64,000 nt of DNA from JBBIQV01 sp964555285 (GTDB lineage: Bacteria; Nitrospirota; Nitrospiria; Nitrospirales; Nitrospiraceae): positions 1 through 64,000 of the forward strand of contig CAZKRM010000001.1 of the NCBI GenBank assembly GCA_964555285.1. The letters are read 5' to 3'. The translations under genes and the position numbers were made by a program. A model generated the notes under the pieces. That model ran no database searches, was not told where the DNA came from, and worked only from the letters and a program-made list of their open reading frames with translations. Shown piece by piece: positions 41,107 to 50,607 of this stretch; position 1 is the first letter of the stretch, and each line of letters starts with the position of its first letter.

Positions 41107-41643
41107 TCAGCAACCTGAGCCGGCCAGACGAGGCAGCAGCTCGTATTCGAGCAGATCGGCCAGCCGGACGGAATCGGCGGCGGCGCGGGCATCCACCACT
41201 TCCTGAATCCAGGGGATCAATGAGTCGGCCGGTATGTCGGGGAGCGCATGGGCCCGCGCGGTTTCCGTCATTTCGAGGTAGTCGGCTAATTTCCCGAGCC
41301 AGGCGTCCAACGATCCTCTGTCGCCGGTTCCGATCCTAAGAGGACGGACCAAGGCAGCCCCTTCGTCTCGGAGGAGACCGGCATACTTGCGAAGCGAGTG
41401 TTGCGCCGCCTGCAGGACCTCGCTCATGGCTTGTGACGTCGCGTGGACGCCTCCGGCCTCCCCGGCTTTCGTTGCGAGCAGGGTCGGTTCGAGGTCCCGG
41501 TCGCTGAGGGAGCGACCGCCCACGATCAAGCTCGTCACGATGCGCGATTGGGCCTGGGCGCGATCGCTCACCTGCGCCAGGACATCGGCCAGCAGGACCT
41601 CGTTTGCAACTTCCCATTCTTCATGGTCGAGTATCACCTGCAT
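41107..41643 (-). CDS. conserved-looking protein of the flagellin-modification operon, function unknown
   Basis: The 178-residue protein is mostly helical, has no membrane segment and no recognised motif. It starts MQVILDHEEWEVANEVLLAD with AAAAGGAGACCGACC-like sequence upstream and ends with a lone Cys. It overlaps the upstream glycosyltransferase gene by 23 nt and is the last gene before the flagellin promoter, so it is translated with the modification enzymes. A regulatory or chaperone role is possible; nothing in the sequence shows it. Confidence 0.6.
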   Translation of the reverse strand: MQVILDHEEWEVANEVLLADVLAQVSDRAQAQSRIVTSLIVGGRSLSDRDLEPTLLATKAGEAGGVHATSQAMSEVLQAAQHSLRKYAGLLRDEGAALVRPLRIGTGDRGSLDAWLGKLADYLEMTETARAHALPDIPADSLIPWIQEVVDARAAADSVRLADLLEYELLPRLAGSGC

Positions 41644-43375
41644 GGTCGGTCTCCTTTTCGTGTCTTGGTCGTGACAAGAATGCGTCTACTGATCGATGTG
41701 TGATGCTCAACAATGGGCCGGCCACATCGTTCCGTTGAAGAGGTGTCTGGGTAGAAGGACCCGTGAAACCGCGTAGCCTGGTTTGGATGTCCTTGACGCG
41801 CGTGCGCCACAGTCCGTAGGCATGCGCATGGTGTCGCGCGAGCCGTTCCAACCCTTGGATATTGTCGTTATGAATGTCGCGCAGGAACGACACTGCCGGC
41901 GGAGCAGTCGCCGGCGATTCCATTCCTACGGTCACCGCCTCCTGTCGCGCTTTTCCTAGCTGCGCTTGGAGGGCCTTCAAGGTTTCGACCGGAACGGGAC
42001 GACGGGACGCGACCCGTACTATGTCATCGGCGTGCCGGCAGAGCCTGTCCAACAGAGGGAGCAAGCTGCTCAGCCGCTCATTGGCCTCAGACAGGTCGGG
42101 CGGAGGACCGGTCGGCGCGGGAGTGCGGCTCGGCGTGCCCGTGAACGCTTCGTACCAGTAGCGCCGCCAGAATGAGGCGTACCACGCTGTCGTGGAATGT
42201 TCGGCGCCGGCGATCAGCCTGTACGTAGCCAGACCGTCTTCGTCCACGCCCGACTGGTACAGTCTGGCTGCGCCGGCGTGAACCGGCGCAGGCGCCTGCT
42301 GCAAGACGTGCCGGGATAGCATAGCGATCCCATCAATCGCCACACGATCTTTACAGCTGTGATGGAAACACACCTGGTCGAAGCTGCAGGGAGCGCAGTC
42401 CAATTCCGGCTGGACGACCCAATGGCCGGGACCATAGGGGCCGGTTTCGCGAAAGTCGACGTGCCCAACCGATAGATCGACGACCGGTGTGCCGACCGCA
42501 ACCGCAAGATGCATGGGGCCCGTGTCGTTGGTGAGAAGCATCCGACACTCGGCCAGCAGGCCGACCAACTGGGGCAACGACGTGCGCCCCACCGCCTCAC
42601 GCAGCGGGGCCCGGCCTCCCGCGTCCCGATAGGCGGCCTTGACCTGGGCGATCGTGTCCTGTTCGGACGCCGTACCGATCAGGACGAAACCGACCGGCAA
42701 CGTGCGGCTGAGAAAGGCCATCGCCCGTCCGAAGTATTCGGGGCGCCAGGCTTTCATCACGTCGCTGGCTCCGGCTTGCACGGCAACCCATTGCGTGGCG
42801 GTTGCCGGTTCCGAGGCGAGAAACCGGCGAGCCCAGTCGGCGGCGTCGGCCGGTACCGTGATTTGAAGCGGTGAAAACGGCCCGATTCCACTTCCCCCAA
42901 GGGCATAAATATCCACGAGGTTGAACCGATTGAACCGGCGGTAGAGATGCATATCCGTGAAATACGCCATCCAGGGATTCTCGACGACCGGCCCGCCGTC
43001 CCAGGCACTGCGCACGCCGCGAATGTCGGAGGCGCCGACGTAGCCGGCGAGCAGTCCGCTGCACTTATTGAAGGTGAGATTGACGATGCGGTCATACCCT
43101 GTCTCGGCAAGGGGCTTCGCCCATGCCGCGATGTCTCGATACAATGCCACCACATCTTTCGCCCTGGCCCGACTGTCATCGATCAGGGCATGGAAGTCGT
43201 ATGCTTCAATGTGACGCAACCCCGGCAGCAACTCGGCGACCGGCGCAAACCGTCGATCGACGACGAGGTCGATCCCGACGCCGGGCCATTCGTGCTGGAG
43301 TCTGGCCAGAAGGGGGCCCATTTGCACGAGATCGCCCATGCGGGTGATGTTGAGGATCAGGACCTGCTTGTTCAC
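41621..43375 (-). CDS. glycosyltransferase family 9 (heptosyltransferase-like) with C-terminal extension
   Basis: The first 370 residues match the GT9 fold: ILNITRMGDLVQMGPLLARL at the N terminus, GGSGIGPFSPL, and the donor-binding segment LLTNDTGPMHLAVAVGTPVVDL. The segment DCAPCSFDQVCFHHSCKD is a Cys cluster common in this family. A further 200 residues of helical, coiled-coil-like sequence follow and are not part of GT9. The gene overlaps its neighbours by 4 and 23 nt. It probably adds a heptose-like or related sugar to the flagellin glycan; the donor cannot be read from sequence. Confidence 0.85.
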   Translation of the reverse strand: MNKQVLILNITRMGDLVQMGPLLARLQHEWPGVGIDLVVDRRFAPVAELLPGLRHIEAYDFHALIDDSRARAKDVVALYRDIAAWAKPLAETGYDRIVNLTFNKCSGLLAGYVGASDIRGVRSAWDGGPVVENPWMAYFTDMHLYRRFNRFNLVDIYALGGSGIGPFSPLQITVPADAADWARRFLASEPATATQWVAVQAGASDVMKAWRPEYFGRAMAFLSRTLPVGFVLIGTASEQDTIAQVKAAYRDAGGRAPLREAVGRTSLPQLVGLLAECRMLLTNDTGPMHLAVAVGTPVVDLSVGHVDFRETGPYGPGHWVVQPELDCAPCSFDQVCFHHSCKDRVAIDGIAMLSRHVLQQAPAPVHAGAARLYQSGVDEDGLATYRLIAGAEHSTTAWYASFWRRYWYEAFTGTPSRTPAPTGPPPDLSEANERLSSLLPLLDRLCRHADDIVRVASRRPVPVETLKALQAQLGKARQEAVTVGMESPATAPPAVSFLRDIHNDNIQGLERLARHHAHAYGLWRTRVKDIQTRLRGFTGPSTQTPLQRNDVAGPLLSITHRSVDAFLSRPRHEKETDHAGDTRP

Positions 43376-45189
43376 AACATGTCTCGCGTTTCAGTTCGAT
43401 AGGTGTCGAGCATGAGAATCAGGAGTTCCTCACGCGCCAGCGTGGCGGTCGGTCCTCGCGAGCGGATGTGTTCGGCAAGGTCCTTCAGCTCAACGCGCTG
43501 GTCGGCGGGAAAGCGATGCAGCAAGGGAACCAATTCGGGCGTCGGCCCGCATCGCTCAGTCAACCGCTCGGCGTCGCGCCCGCCTCGCAGAATCGATCCG
43601 ATACGATCCGGTTGGCTTATGCCGATGTGAGCCAACAACTCGCGCAGGCGATGGACATAGGTATGGTGATCGAGAACGCGCTGCCGTGCCGCCTCGGCCA
43701 TGGCCGTCCGGCCGGCAGAGTCGGCCAACCATGTCCGGATGAGCGGTTGCAGCTCATCCGTCGAACGAAACGTGACCATTTCTTTCTCGGAAAACAACTC
43801 GGGCAGCAATGTTCGATGGTCGACCAATTGGAACGCTCCGCAGGCAGCCAGTTCAAACGTGCGCGGATTGACGAAGTCGGCGTGGGGATCGAGCCCCACG
43901 CCCGACGAGGAGTGCAGGTTCAGATTGACGGTCGTGGCGTTGAATACTTTCATGCAGGTCTCGGTCTCGATCCGCGTGCCGCTTCGCTGGAGGACAGGAA
44001 GAAGATCCGCTGCCCTCTCCCATTCGTTTCCCCAGAGTTTGAACGACCATTCGCCTGTGATCAGGCGGGGCAACAGCGCCCGGCGATTGGCATAGCCGGC
44101 CCCGACGAACGAGAGGTCTGAGCCGAACTCCTCCCGCTCCTCGGCTGTCAGAGACAGTGGGCGATGTACCGCCGGATCCGCCGCCATCGGCAGGTATGCG
44201 ACCTGCTTGGCTCCGGCGTGGCGAAAGGCGTCGAGACAATCCGCTTGTTGGATGACAAACCAGTAGTCATATCCGGTCGCAAGTTGCTGCCAGTAGGTCA
44301 GATGGCGGAAATTCTCCACAAACCACATGGCGGTCGGAAACTTTTTCTTTCTGAGATGTTCGAGGACCGGGAAGGTCAAGGGCGCTTGAGCCAGCGCCAG
44401 CACAAGGTCCGGGGGATCCTCCGCCAGGCGAACCACCGTGGCCATGCTCAGCACCTCGGCCAATTTGCTCTGCACGGTGAGGCGGTGACGAGTATCGCGG
44501 ATGTTCCCAAACGATTCGTAGCTGGTATGGTGGATACTCTGATCGAGCCAACTCACCCGATGCCCCAGTGTTTCGAGGGCGGAGACCACATACCTGGCGA
44601 TCGGCAACGAGCCGCCATAAATGGGGCCGACGACCGCCACGTGGAGCTGCCCGCCCGACCGGCTCGCCACCAGGCGGCGCAAGACGACCTCCAGTTCTCC
44701 GTGGGTCTTGCTGTGCAGTCCGGCGGCCGGCGCATACGACAGGAAGCGGAGCCTCCGACCGGACGACGTCAATTGCTCGGCCATCTCGTGCGGGGTTCCC
44801 CAGACCCACTCGACTCGTCCGAGCCACTCTCCGAGAGCCCTGCTGCTGCAGGCGTCCCGCAGCACGTTCAGGTCGGGAACCACGACGACGAGCGATGACC
44901 CTAACGGTGCGAGCCGCCGAAGGACTTCCACATGGTAGAGCAGTCCCACTCCCAGCACGACGCCGGTTTCCCCTGCCTCCCATGTGGCCTGCTGCGATTC
45001 GGCCCAGGCGTGAGCTTCTTCCAGCGGATCATAGGCACTATGCACCCAACGACCGGCCTCGGTTGCCGAAGGCATCCCATTGCGGGCCTGGACGATCGTG
45101 AGCGCGCCCCCCTTGGCTTCGCGCACGGCATGCGCGAGGGCGGGGTGTTTCTCCGCGATCCAATGAAGATTGTCGTCCAGCACGCTCAT
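43372..45189 (-). CDS. Maf/DUF115-like N-domain plus CgeB-type glycosyltransferase
   Basis: The 605-residue protein has an N-terminal half (about 1-200) resembling the Rossmann-like Maf/DUF115 flagellin glycosylation proteins (VVLGVGLLYHVEVLRRL, VVVPDLNVLRDA) and a C-terminal half of the CgeB/DUF3880 type (VAVVGPIYGGSLPIARYVV, FVGAGYANRRALLPRL, SSGVGLDPHADFVNPRTFEL). Both halves are glycosyltransfer-related. The ATG at 45189 overlaps the previous stop (ATGA). The fusion and position suggest direct transfer to flagellin. Confidence 0.75.
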   Translation of the reverse strand: MSVLDDNLHWIAEKHPALAHAVREAKGGALTIVQARNGMPSATEAGRWVHSAYDPLEEAHAWAESQQATWEAGETGVVLGVGLLYHVEVLRRLAPLGSSLVVVVPDLNVLRDACSSRALGEWLGRVEWVWGTPHEMAEQLTSSGRRLRFLSYAPAAGLHSKTHGELEVVLRRLVASRSGGQLHVAVVGPIYGGSLPIARYVVSALETLGHRVSWLDQSIHHTSYESFGNIRDTRHRLTVQSKLAEVLSMATVVRLAEDPPDLVLALAQAPLTFPVLEHLRKKKFPTAMWFVENFRHLTYWQQLATGYDYWFVIQQADCLDAFRHAGAKQVAYLPMAADPAVHRPLSLTAEEREEFGSDLSFVGAGYANRRALLPRLITGEWSFKLWGNEWERAADLLPVLQRSGTRIETETCMKVFNATTVNLNLHSSSGVGLDPHADFVNPRTFELAACGAFQLVDHRTLLPELFSEKEMVTFRSTDELQPLIRTWLADSAGRTAMAEAARQRVLDHHTYVHRLRELLAHIGISQPDRIGSILRGGRDAERLTERCGPTPELVPLLHRFPADQRVELKDLAEHIRSRGPTATLAREELLILMLDTYRTETRDML

Positions 45190-46433
45190 CGGCAGAACTC
45201 CACGAGGTTCTCTTGATGAACGGTCTGCCACACCTGCTCCCGCTGGGGTGGCGGCGAAGGAGCTGTGCCGGCCTGAGTGAAAAATGCACCCCAACGGTCG
45301 AGGTGGCTTTCCCACAGTGACCAGCCTTCGGGAACCTGGTCACATGTTCCAGTGAGTAGCAGCCCTACGCTTTCGTGAATGGGCCAACCGCGTTCGATGT
45401 TCGATGTTCGAAGTTCCTCCAACCCCGAACCTCGAACATCGAACCTTTTTGGAGGCTCCGCTTGCCATACCCAATGGCCTATCCCATACGGTCCCGTTTC
45501 ATGGACGCGGGCCTGGGCGAAATACAATCCCATTGCGCGAGCGCCGACAGCCGTACCGAGATGCAATGGGCCTGTGTCGGGACCGACGACCCATCGGCAT
45601 CGGCTGAGGAGTCGTGCCAACTGTGGAAGGTCTGTTCGACCGGTCGCGTCCCACACCCGTCCCAACAATAACGGAGAAAGATCCTGTTGGATCACGTGCG
45701 CTCGTTCCCGCTCATGCCCGCTTCCGACCAACAGGACGCGGCCGGTCGGGTCGAGGCTGAGGAAGTGAGTGATCCAGCGACACCAGACTTCCGTTGGTAT
45801 GTGTCGCGCCGCATCTCCGGCACCGACGATGATGGCCACCCACAGTCCATTCCCCTGCCCGATTGCGCGCAAATCCTGAGGCAGCTCCCTTCTCGGAGAA
45901 GCGAGACGGACCGAGATCCCCGGCGGTTCGATTCCACACATGCCGCAGAACGCATCGGCCAGATGCACGCGATTGGGACCCCGTTGACGCACCATCTGCC
46001 GCAGGTAGGCAGCCCAGGGCGACAGCTCCTCATCGAGGGGACCGCGAAGCGTGGGCCCCCGTAGCTGCTTCGCCAACAGCGCACCCGCGAGGAGCGCGCG
46101 AGGGTGTTGATTGAGCACGTACCCCACCTCGTACGATTCCGGCGAAAGTTCCTTGAGATGGTTCGTGACTTCGGCCAAGACGTCGTGTCGCAGACCTCCC
46201 GTCGAGGAACCGGCCCACGTGTGCCATCGGGCGCCATCCCAACCCAGCACCCGATCGATTCCCGGAAAGAGGCTCGCCAAACCGGCCAAGGCTGTCGGGC
46301 AAAGCAGGTCGAGCGGTCGGCCGGGATGCCGGGCGTTGAGGCCGGCGATCGCCGGCAGGCTTTGGACAAGGTCGCCCAGGCGAGCGAGTTGGACCAGCAG
46401 GGCGCGGGATGTCGCGTGTCCCTCAGACGGCAT
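45186..46433 (-). CDS. glycosyltransferase family 9 (heptosyltransferase-like)
   Basis: The 415-residue protein has LVQLARLGDLVQSLPAIAGL, the ADAFCGMCGIEP segment and VVGPDTGPLHLGTAVGARAMGLY, all GT9 hallmarks. Near residues 330-350 a GTTCGA-type repeat adds an in-frame peptide (FDVRGSGLEELRTSNIER). The gene overlaps the fusion gene upstream by 11 nt and the next gene by 4 nt. Confidence 0.87.
   Translation of the reverse strand: MPSEGHATSRALLVQLARLGDLVQSLPAIAGLNARHPGRPLDLLCPTALAGLASLFPGIDRVLGWDGARWHTWAGSSTGGLRHDVLAEVTNHLKELSPESYEVGYVLNQHPRALLAGALLAKQLRGPTLRGPLDEELSPWAAYLRQMVRQRGPNRVHLADAFCGMCGIEPPGISVRLASPRRELPQDLRAIGQGNGLWVAIIVGAGDAARHIPTEVWCRWITHFLSLDPTGRVLLVGSGHERERAHVIQQDLSPLLLGRVWDATGRTDLPQLARLLSRCRWVVGPDTGPLHLGTAVGARAMGLYFAQARVHETGPYGIGHWVWQAEPPKRFDVRGSGLEELRTSNIERGWPIHESVGLLLTGTCDQVPEGWSLWESHLDRWGAFFTQAGTAPSPPPQREQVWQTVHQENLVEFCR
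45392..45445. repeat. GTTCGA-type quasi-palindromic repeat inside the GT9 gene
   Basis: GTTCGATGTTCGATGTTCG units face CCGAACCTCGAACATCGAAC. The insertion is in frame in the C-terminal part of the glycosyltransferase. Confidence 0.83.
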
Positions 46434-49400
46434 GGGAATGCGTCAGCGAGGCCTCCTTGTCTGCCAAGGCCTGCTCCAGCTCCGTCAGTCCGTCGAATGT
46501 CGGATTCAATGTCTTGATCGTGTCACACTCCTTCCGCGCGGCGGCAGGGTGGTCGAGGCGGAGTAAGACCCCTGCCAGCGCGAACCGGATCCCGATGTCG
46601 CCGGGGTTTCTCACCAGGTACGCGGTGACACATCGTTGCAGATCGTGCCAACGCTGCAAGGCTGTCCCGGCCCGTAGGAGCCATTGGATCGCTTCGACAT
46701 CGTCCGGGTTCTCCTTCAATAATCCGGAGAACCCTTCCCAAGCCGATTCGGCCTGCCCCTGCCCCATCAAAGCCATGCCGGCCCCGAGACGGGCCTTCCT
46801 CGCATCGGCGCCGAACTGGAGGGCTCGCTCAAACGCGATCGCCGCTTCTCCATAGGCATGCCTCTGCATCGCGACGATGCCGCGCAGGAACCACCCCTCC
46901 CCATGCTGAGCGTTGCGGGACAGCAGCATGTTCACATGAGAGTCGGCCTGCTCGACCTGTCCCTGCTCGATAGCGAACCGCGCGAGAGCGGTCCGCGCAT
47001 CCGGGTCATCCTCCATGTCCAGGATCCGTTCCCAGAAGGCCATCGCCAGATCCGGGACGCCGGCGTAGCGGCAGACCAGCGCGCCCCAGCGCAGGACCCA
47101 GACGTCGTTCGGCCAGTTCTTCACTTGCGTGAGAAGATCGTTCACCGTCGCAAGATCCTGACGCTGTGCGGCCTGTTGCGTCTCGGCAACGAGACGCCAT
47201 TGCTCACGATCGTGCTCGGTCAACCGTCGTACATCGTTGTGGAGCGTCCCGTTCTCGGTGCGGACGTGGCATGCATAGCCGTCTGCAAAGTAGAGGGCAT
47301 CTTCGTCGGAGATCCACCACTTGTGACCCCATCGCTGAAGAAATCGTCGCGCATTCTCCTGGTCGTGAGCTTTTCGTCCCTGCGTCTGACTCTCCAGGTG
47401 ATAGACGACGCTCTTGGGTTGGTACACGATCTTCCAGCCCTCTTCCCCCACTTTCAGGCACAGATCCACGTCTTCGAAACTGTTTCGATAGCCCTCGTCG
47501 AAGCCCCCGACCTTCTCGAATGCCTCGCGACGGATCAACATGCAGGCGCCGGTGACGCATTGGAACTCGCGCCGATAGTTCACGGCCGGGATGTCCGCGT
47601 GGACCTTCCGATAGAGATGATAGGGGGTAAAGAAAATACGGGAGAAGGCGACGCCGGCATGTTGGATCGACCCGTCTTCGAACAACAATTTGCTGCCGAC
47701 GACCGCGACCTCCGGATGCTGTTCGACCTCCTCCACCATCGCCTGGAGCCAACCTTCCAAAGGAATCGTGTCATTGTTCAGAAAGACAAGATACCGGCCT
47801 TTGGCCGCCCGTGCTCCTTGGTTGCAGCCCTTGGCAAATCCCAGGTTCTCGCTGTTCCTGATGATTTGCACGTCGCCCCCAAGCTCGCTCAGGAATTCTG
47901 CGGTGCCGTCGGAAGAGGCGTTATCGACGATGATGACTTCGTATTCCACACCGTGGGTCACTTCAGCCAGTTTGATGAGACATTGTTTCGTGAGATCGAA
48001 CTTATTGAAGACGGGAATGACGATGGAGGCCGTGAACTGCTTGACCGCTCCCGCCTCCTGTCCGATGGGTTGCGCTTGTGAGTGTGCAGCAGCGGCTTCA
48101 CAGACGCCCCACGCATAGGCCGCATGTACTAGCGCGCTGTAGAGCGGATAGAGAATGTTTCGGGTGTAGAAGTGATCGTACCCCTGGTTGTTTAACCGGA
48201 CTATGCCGAGTTTGCCGAGATCCGGCTTCTGAAGTTCCGATATCGCCTCCAGCAATCCGTGGACATGTTCCTCTGTGTACCGTCCACGGTTGTGCAGGAT
48301 GTCCTGCAGGCCGAGCATCATGTCGTCGAGTTCGGGATGTTTGCGAGCGAGGATGACGGCCATGTGCCCGGCCTTTCGCTGGCGGTGCACGAATCCTTCC
48401 ACTGTGATCTCATGGTGATGACAGGTCACGGCCATAGGGTTGTAATGGATCTGCATCCCCTGCCGCGCCAAGCGATACCCCAGTTCGGTGTCGTCGTAAG
48501 CCGGATAGGTGAAGTCCTGGTCGAAGAGCGTGGCCTGTTTGAGCAGGAGACTGCGCTTGAGTGAGAGATTGCTCGTGTAGAACAGCCGGAAATCCGCTTT
48601 CCCGTCCTGCACTATGTGGAATGAAAACTGCTGTCCTCCTTCGGGCGAGACGATGAATCGCATGAACGGCGTGACGGTCATTTCCGGCGACCAGTCGATG
48701 AAGCCCAGCATCGCGTCCAGCTCGGAGGAATGCTGTTGATGAAATTTGAGGTGTGATTCCAGGAAGGCCGGCTCCGGAATCATGTCGTCTCCGGTAATGA
48801 GAACGATCTCTCCGCTCGCTTCGCGGATCGCCAGATTACGCGCGGCATTGGCGCCTTGGTGCCGCCGGCTGAAGATGCGGAGCGCGAAGGGTGCTTTGAA
48901 GCACTCCAGCATCGCCATCGTGTCGTCGGAAGAGCCATCGTCCACGACGATCACTTCGAACCGATCCGGTGCGATGGTTTGCGACGCAAACGCCAGGAGC
49001 GTCTTCCGTAGAATGGCGCGGCGATTGTACGTCGGCACGACGACACTCAGAGGCAAGGACGATGGGTCGGACGGTGTCAGGGGACGAGGCGCTGCTGTCG
49101 AGGCGACCGGGGCAATCGGGACCGGCGGACGAGGGGCCGGCGGCTGCGTGGCTTCCGACACGATCTGACGGAATTGCGCGATGGGGTCTTCGAGATGATA
49201 CGCCCATCGCAACAGATTCTCGTAATGTTGCCGGGCCATAGCCTCCAACGGCTGGGAATGGCCGCCGACTTGCCGCTTCTGTAGAAGCCCGAACCCTTCC
49301 TCCAGGAAGCGCTTGCTCGCCACCATGTCTTCCCTCGTCATAGTGGGAGTGTGCATCGGGACTTGATGGCCGCCGTAATCCTTCCATTGGAGCGACTCGA

Positions 49401-50607
49401 TCCAGCCTTGGCGGATGCCCTCCTCATAGAGCGGCGTCCCGGGGTACGGGGTGATGATGGTGACGCCGATCGTGTCCGGCTTGTAGCGCTGAATCAAATC
49501 GTAGGTCGCGACGATGGATTCGCGGGTTTCCTGCGGGAGTCCGACGATCAGGAGAAAATGGAGGCGGATGCCCAGTTGCCTGGTCTTCTCGCGGAGGTGA
49601 GCCAGTTTTGGGACCGTGAGGCCCTTTTTCCCTTCGCGATGGTGCATGACCTGCTCATCACCGGTTTCCACCCCGACGAGGAGGCCGACGCAGCCTGACG
49701 CCCGCATCTTTTCCAGCAATGGATCGCCGAGGCAATCGACTCTGGTTTCACAGACCCACTCCAGTTGCCAGCCGGCGGCGACGATGAGATCGCAGAGCTT
49801 GCCGATCCGCTCCTGATTAAGCGTGAAGGTCGCATCACGGAAATAGATCTTCGTGATGCCCTGTCCTTCGACGATGTCTTTGAGTTCGGCGAAAATTCGC
49901 TCAGGAGCTTGTGACCGCCATTTGACTCCTTCGACCAAGGGGTATGGGCAATAGTAGCCGCAGGGATAGGGGCAGCCCCGGCTGGTTTGCAGCGTCGCGA
50001 CGGGAGTGCCGAGCAACGGATAGCTGTAGCGCTCGTTCGGAAGAAGATCGCGGGCGGGAAACGGCAGCCGATTGAGGTCCTCGACCGGCGTTCCTTCGTC
50101 AAAGTGGAATGACGGCGCGTGACCGGGTGAAGCGGCTTCAAGCCAGGCTGTTCCGGCTTTGCTCCGGCCGCAGGCCATGTCGGCGATGGTGATGTCTGCT
50201 TCACCATGGATCACGAGGTCGGCCGTGCTTTTCTCCAGCAGGGCCTTCAGCACGTGGTGGTCACGAACCAAGGTCTTCGCGAAGATTGTCGCCTTCGGGT
50301 AGCGGCGGCGCGTTTCAGCGAGGAACGAGGCGTCTTGATCCAAGGTCGGGAGCGAGACTGTCCCAACCAACAGGTCCCATGCGTGGCCTTCCAATCGAGC
50401 GTAGACACCGGCCGCATCCAGTCTTAGTGGGTCAGCGTCTATCAATTCGACCGTCTCGCCGGCCTGTCGCAGGGTGGCGGCCATGATCGCCAGATCCAGC
50501 GGCGGCAGGAGCATGTGGTCGTTGCCGTCGAAGCCGAGTCCACCGGCCATGCTGCGGCTGACCGGACGGACCGTGAGGGAGGGACTGTTGATCAGTGCAA
50601 TACGCAT
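46423..50607 (-). CDS. giant fusion: B12-binding radical SAM, two GT2 glycosyltransferases and TPR repeats
   Basis: The 1394-residue protein has an N-terminal cobalamin-binding-like domain (about 1-160), a radical SAM domain (about 200-430) whose cluster cysteines are C212, C216 and C220, a first GT2 domain (about 515-760; VVVPTYNRR, VVDDGSSDD), a second GT2 domain (about 860-1110; VIPVFNKFD, FLNNDTIPL) and TPR-like helices (about 1180-1394). The cysteine spacing is CX3CX3C, one residue longer than the classic CX3CX2C. Such a fusion could make and transfer a modified sugar or methylate a glycan. It overlaps both neighbours. Confidence 0.88.
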   Translation of the reverse strand: MRIALINSPSLTVRPVSRSMAGGLGFDGNDHMLLPPLDLAIMAATLRQAGETVELIDADPLRLDAAGVYARLEGHAWDLLVGTVSLPTLDQDASFLAETRRRYPKATIFAKTLVRDHHVLKALLEKSTADLVIHGEADITIADMACGRSKAGTAWLEAASPGHAPSFHFDEGTPVEDLNRLPFPARDLLPNERYSYPLLGTPVATLQTSRGCPYPCGYYCPYPLVEGVKWRSQAPERIFAELKDIVEGQGITKIYFRDATFTLNQERIGKLCDLIVAAGWQLEWVCETRVDCLGDPLLEKMRASGCVGLLVGVETGDEQVMHHREGKKGLTVPKLAHLREKTRQLGIRLHFLLIVGLPQETRESIVATYDLIQRYKPDTIGVTIITPYPGTPLYEEGIRQGWIESLQWKDYGGHQVPMHTPTMTREDMVASKRFLEEGFGLLQKRQVGGHSQPLEAMARQHYENLLRWAYHLEDPIAQFRQIVSEATQPPAPRPPVPIAPVASTAAPRPLTPSDPSSLPLSVVVPTYNRRAILRKTLLAFASQTIAPDRFEVIVVDDGSSDDTMAMLECFKAPFALRIFSRRHQGANAARNLAIREASGEIVLITGDDMIPEPAFLESHLKFHQQHSSELDAMLGFIDWSPEMTVTPFMRFIVSPEGGQQFSFHIVQDGKADFRLFYTSNLSLKRSLLLKQATLFDQDFTYPAYDDTELGYRLARQGMQIHYNPMAVTCHHHEITVEGFVHRQRKAGHMAVILARKHPELDDMMLGLQDILHNRGRYTEEHVHGLLEAISELQKPDLGKLGIVRLNNQGYDHFYTRNILYPLYSALVHAAYAWGVCEAAAAHSQAQPIGQEAGAVKQFTASIVIPVFNKFDLTKQCLIKLAEVTHGVEYEVIIVDNASSDGTAEFLSELGGDVQIIRNSENLGFAKGCNQGARAAKGRYLVFLNNDTIPLEGWLQAMVEEVEQHPEVAVVGSKLLFEDGSIQHAGVAFSRIFFTPYHLYRKVHADIPAVNYRREFQCVTGACMLIRREAFEKVGGFDEGYRNSFEDVDLCLKVGEEGWKIVYQPKSVVYHLESQTQGRKAHDQENARRFLQRWGHKWWISDEDALYFADGYACHVRTENGTLHNDVRRLTEHDREQWRLVAETQQAAQRQDLATVNDLLTQVKNWPNDVWVLRWGALVCRYAGVPDLAMAFWERILDMEDDPDARTALARFAIEQGQVEQADSHVNMLLSRNAQHGEGWFLRGIVAMQRHAYGEAAIAFERALQFGADARKARLGAGMALMGQGQAESAWEGFSGLLKENPDDVEAIQWLLRAGTALQRWHDLQRCVTAYLVRNPGDIGIRFALAGVLLRLDHPAAARKECDTIKTLNPTFDGLTELEQALADKEASLTHSHAV

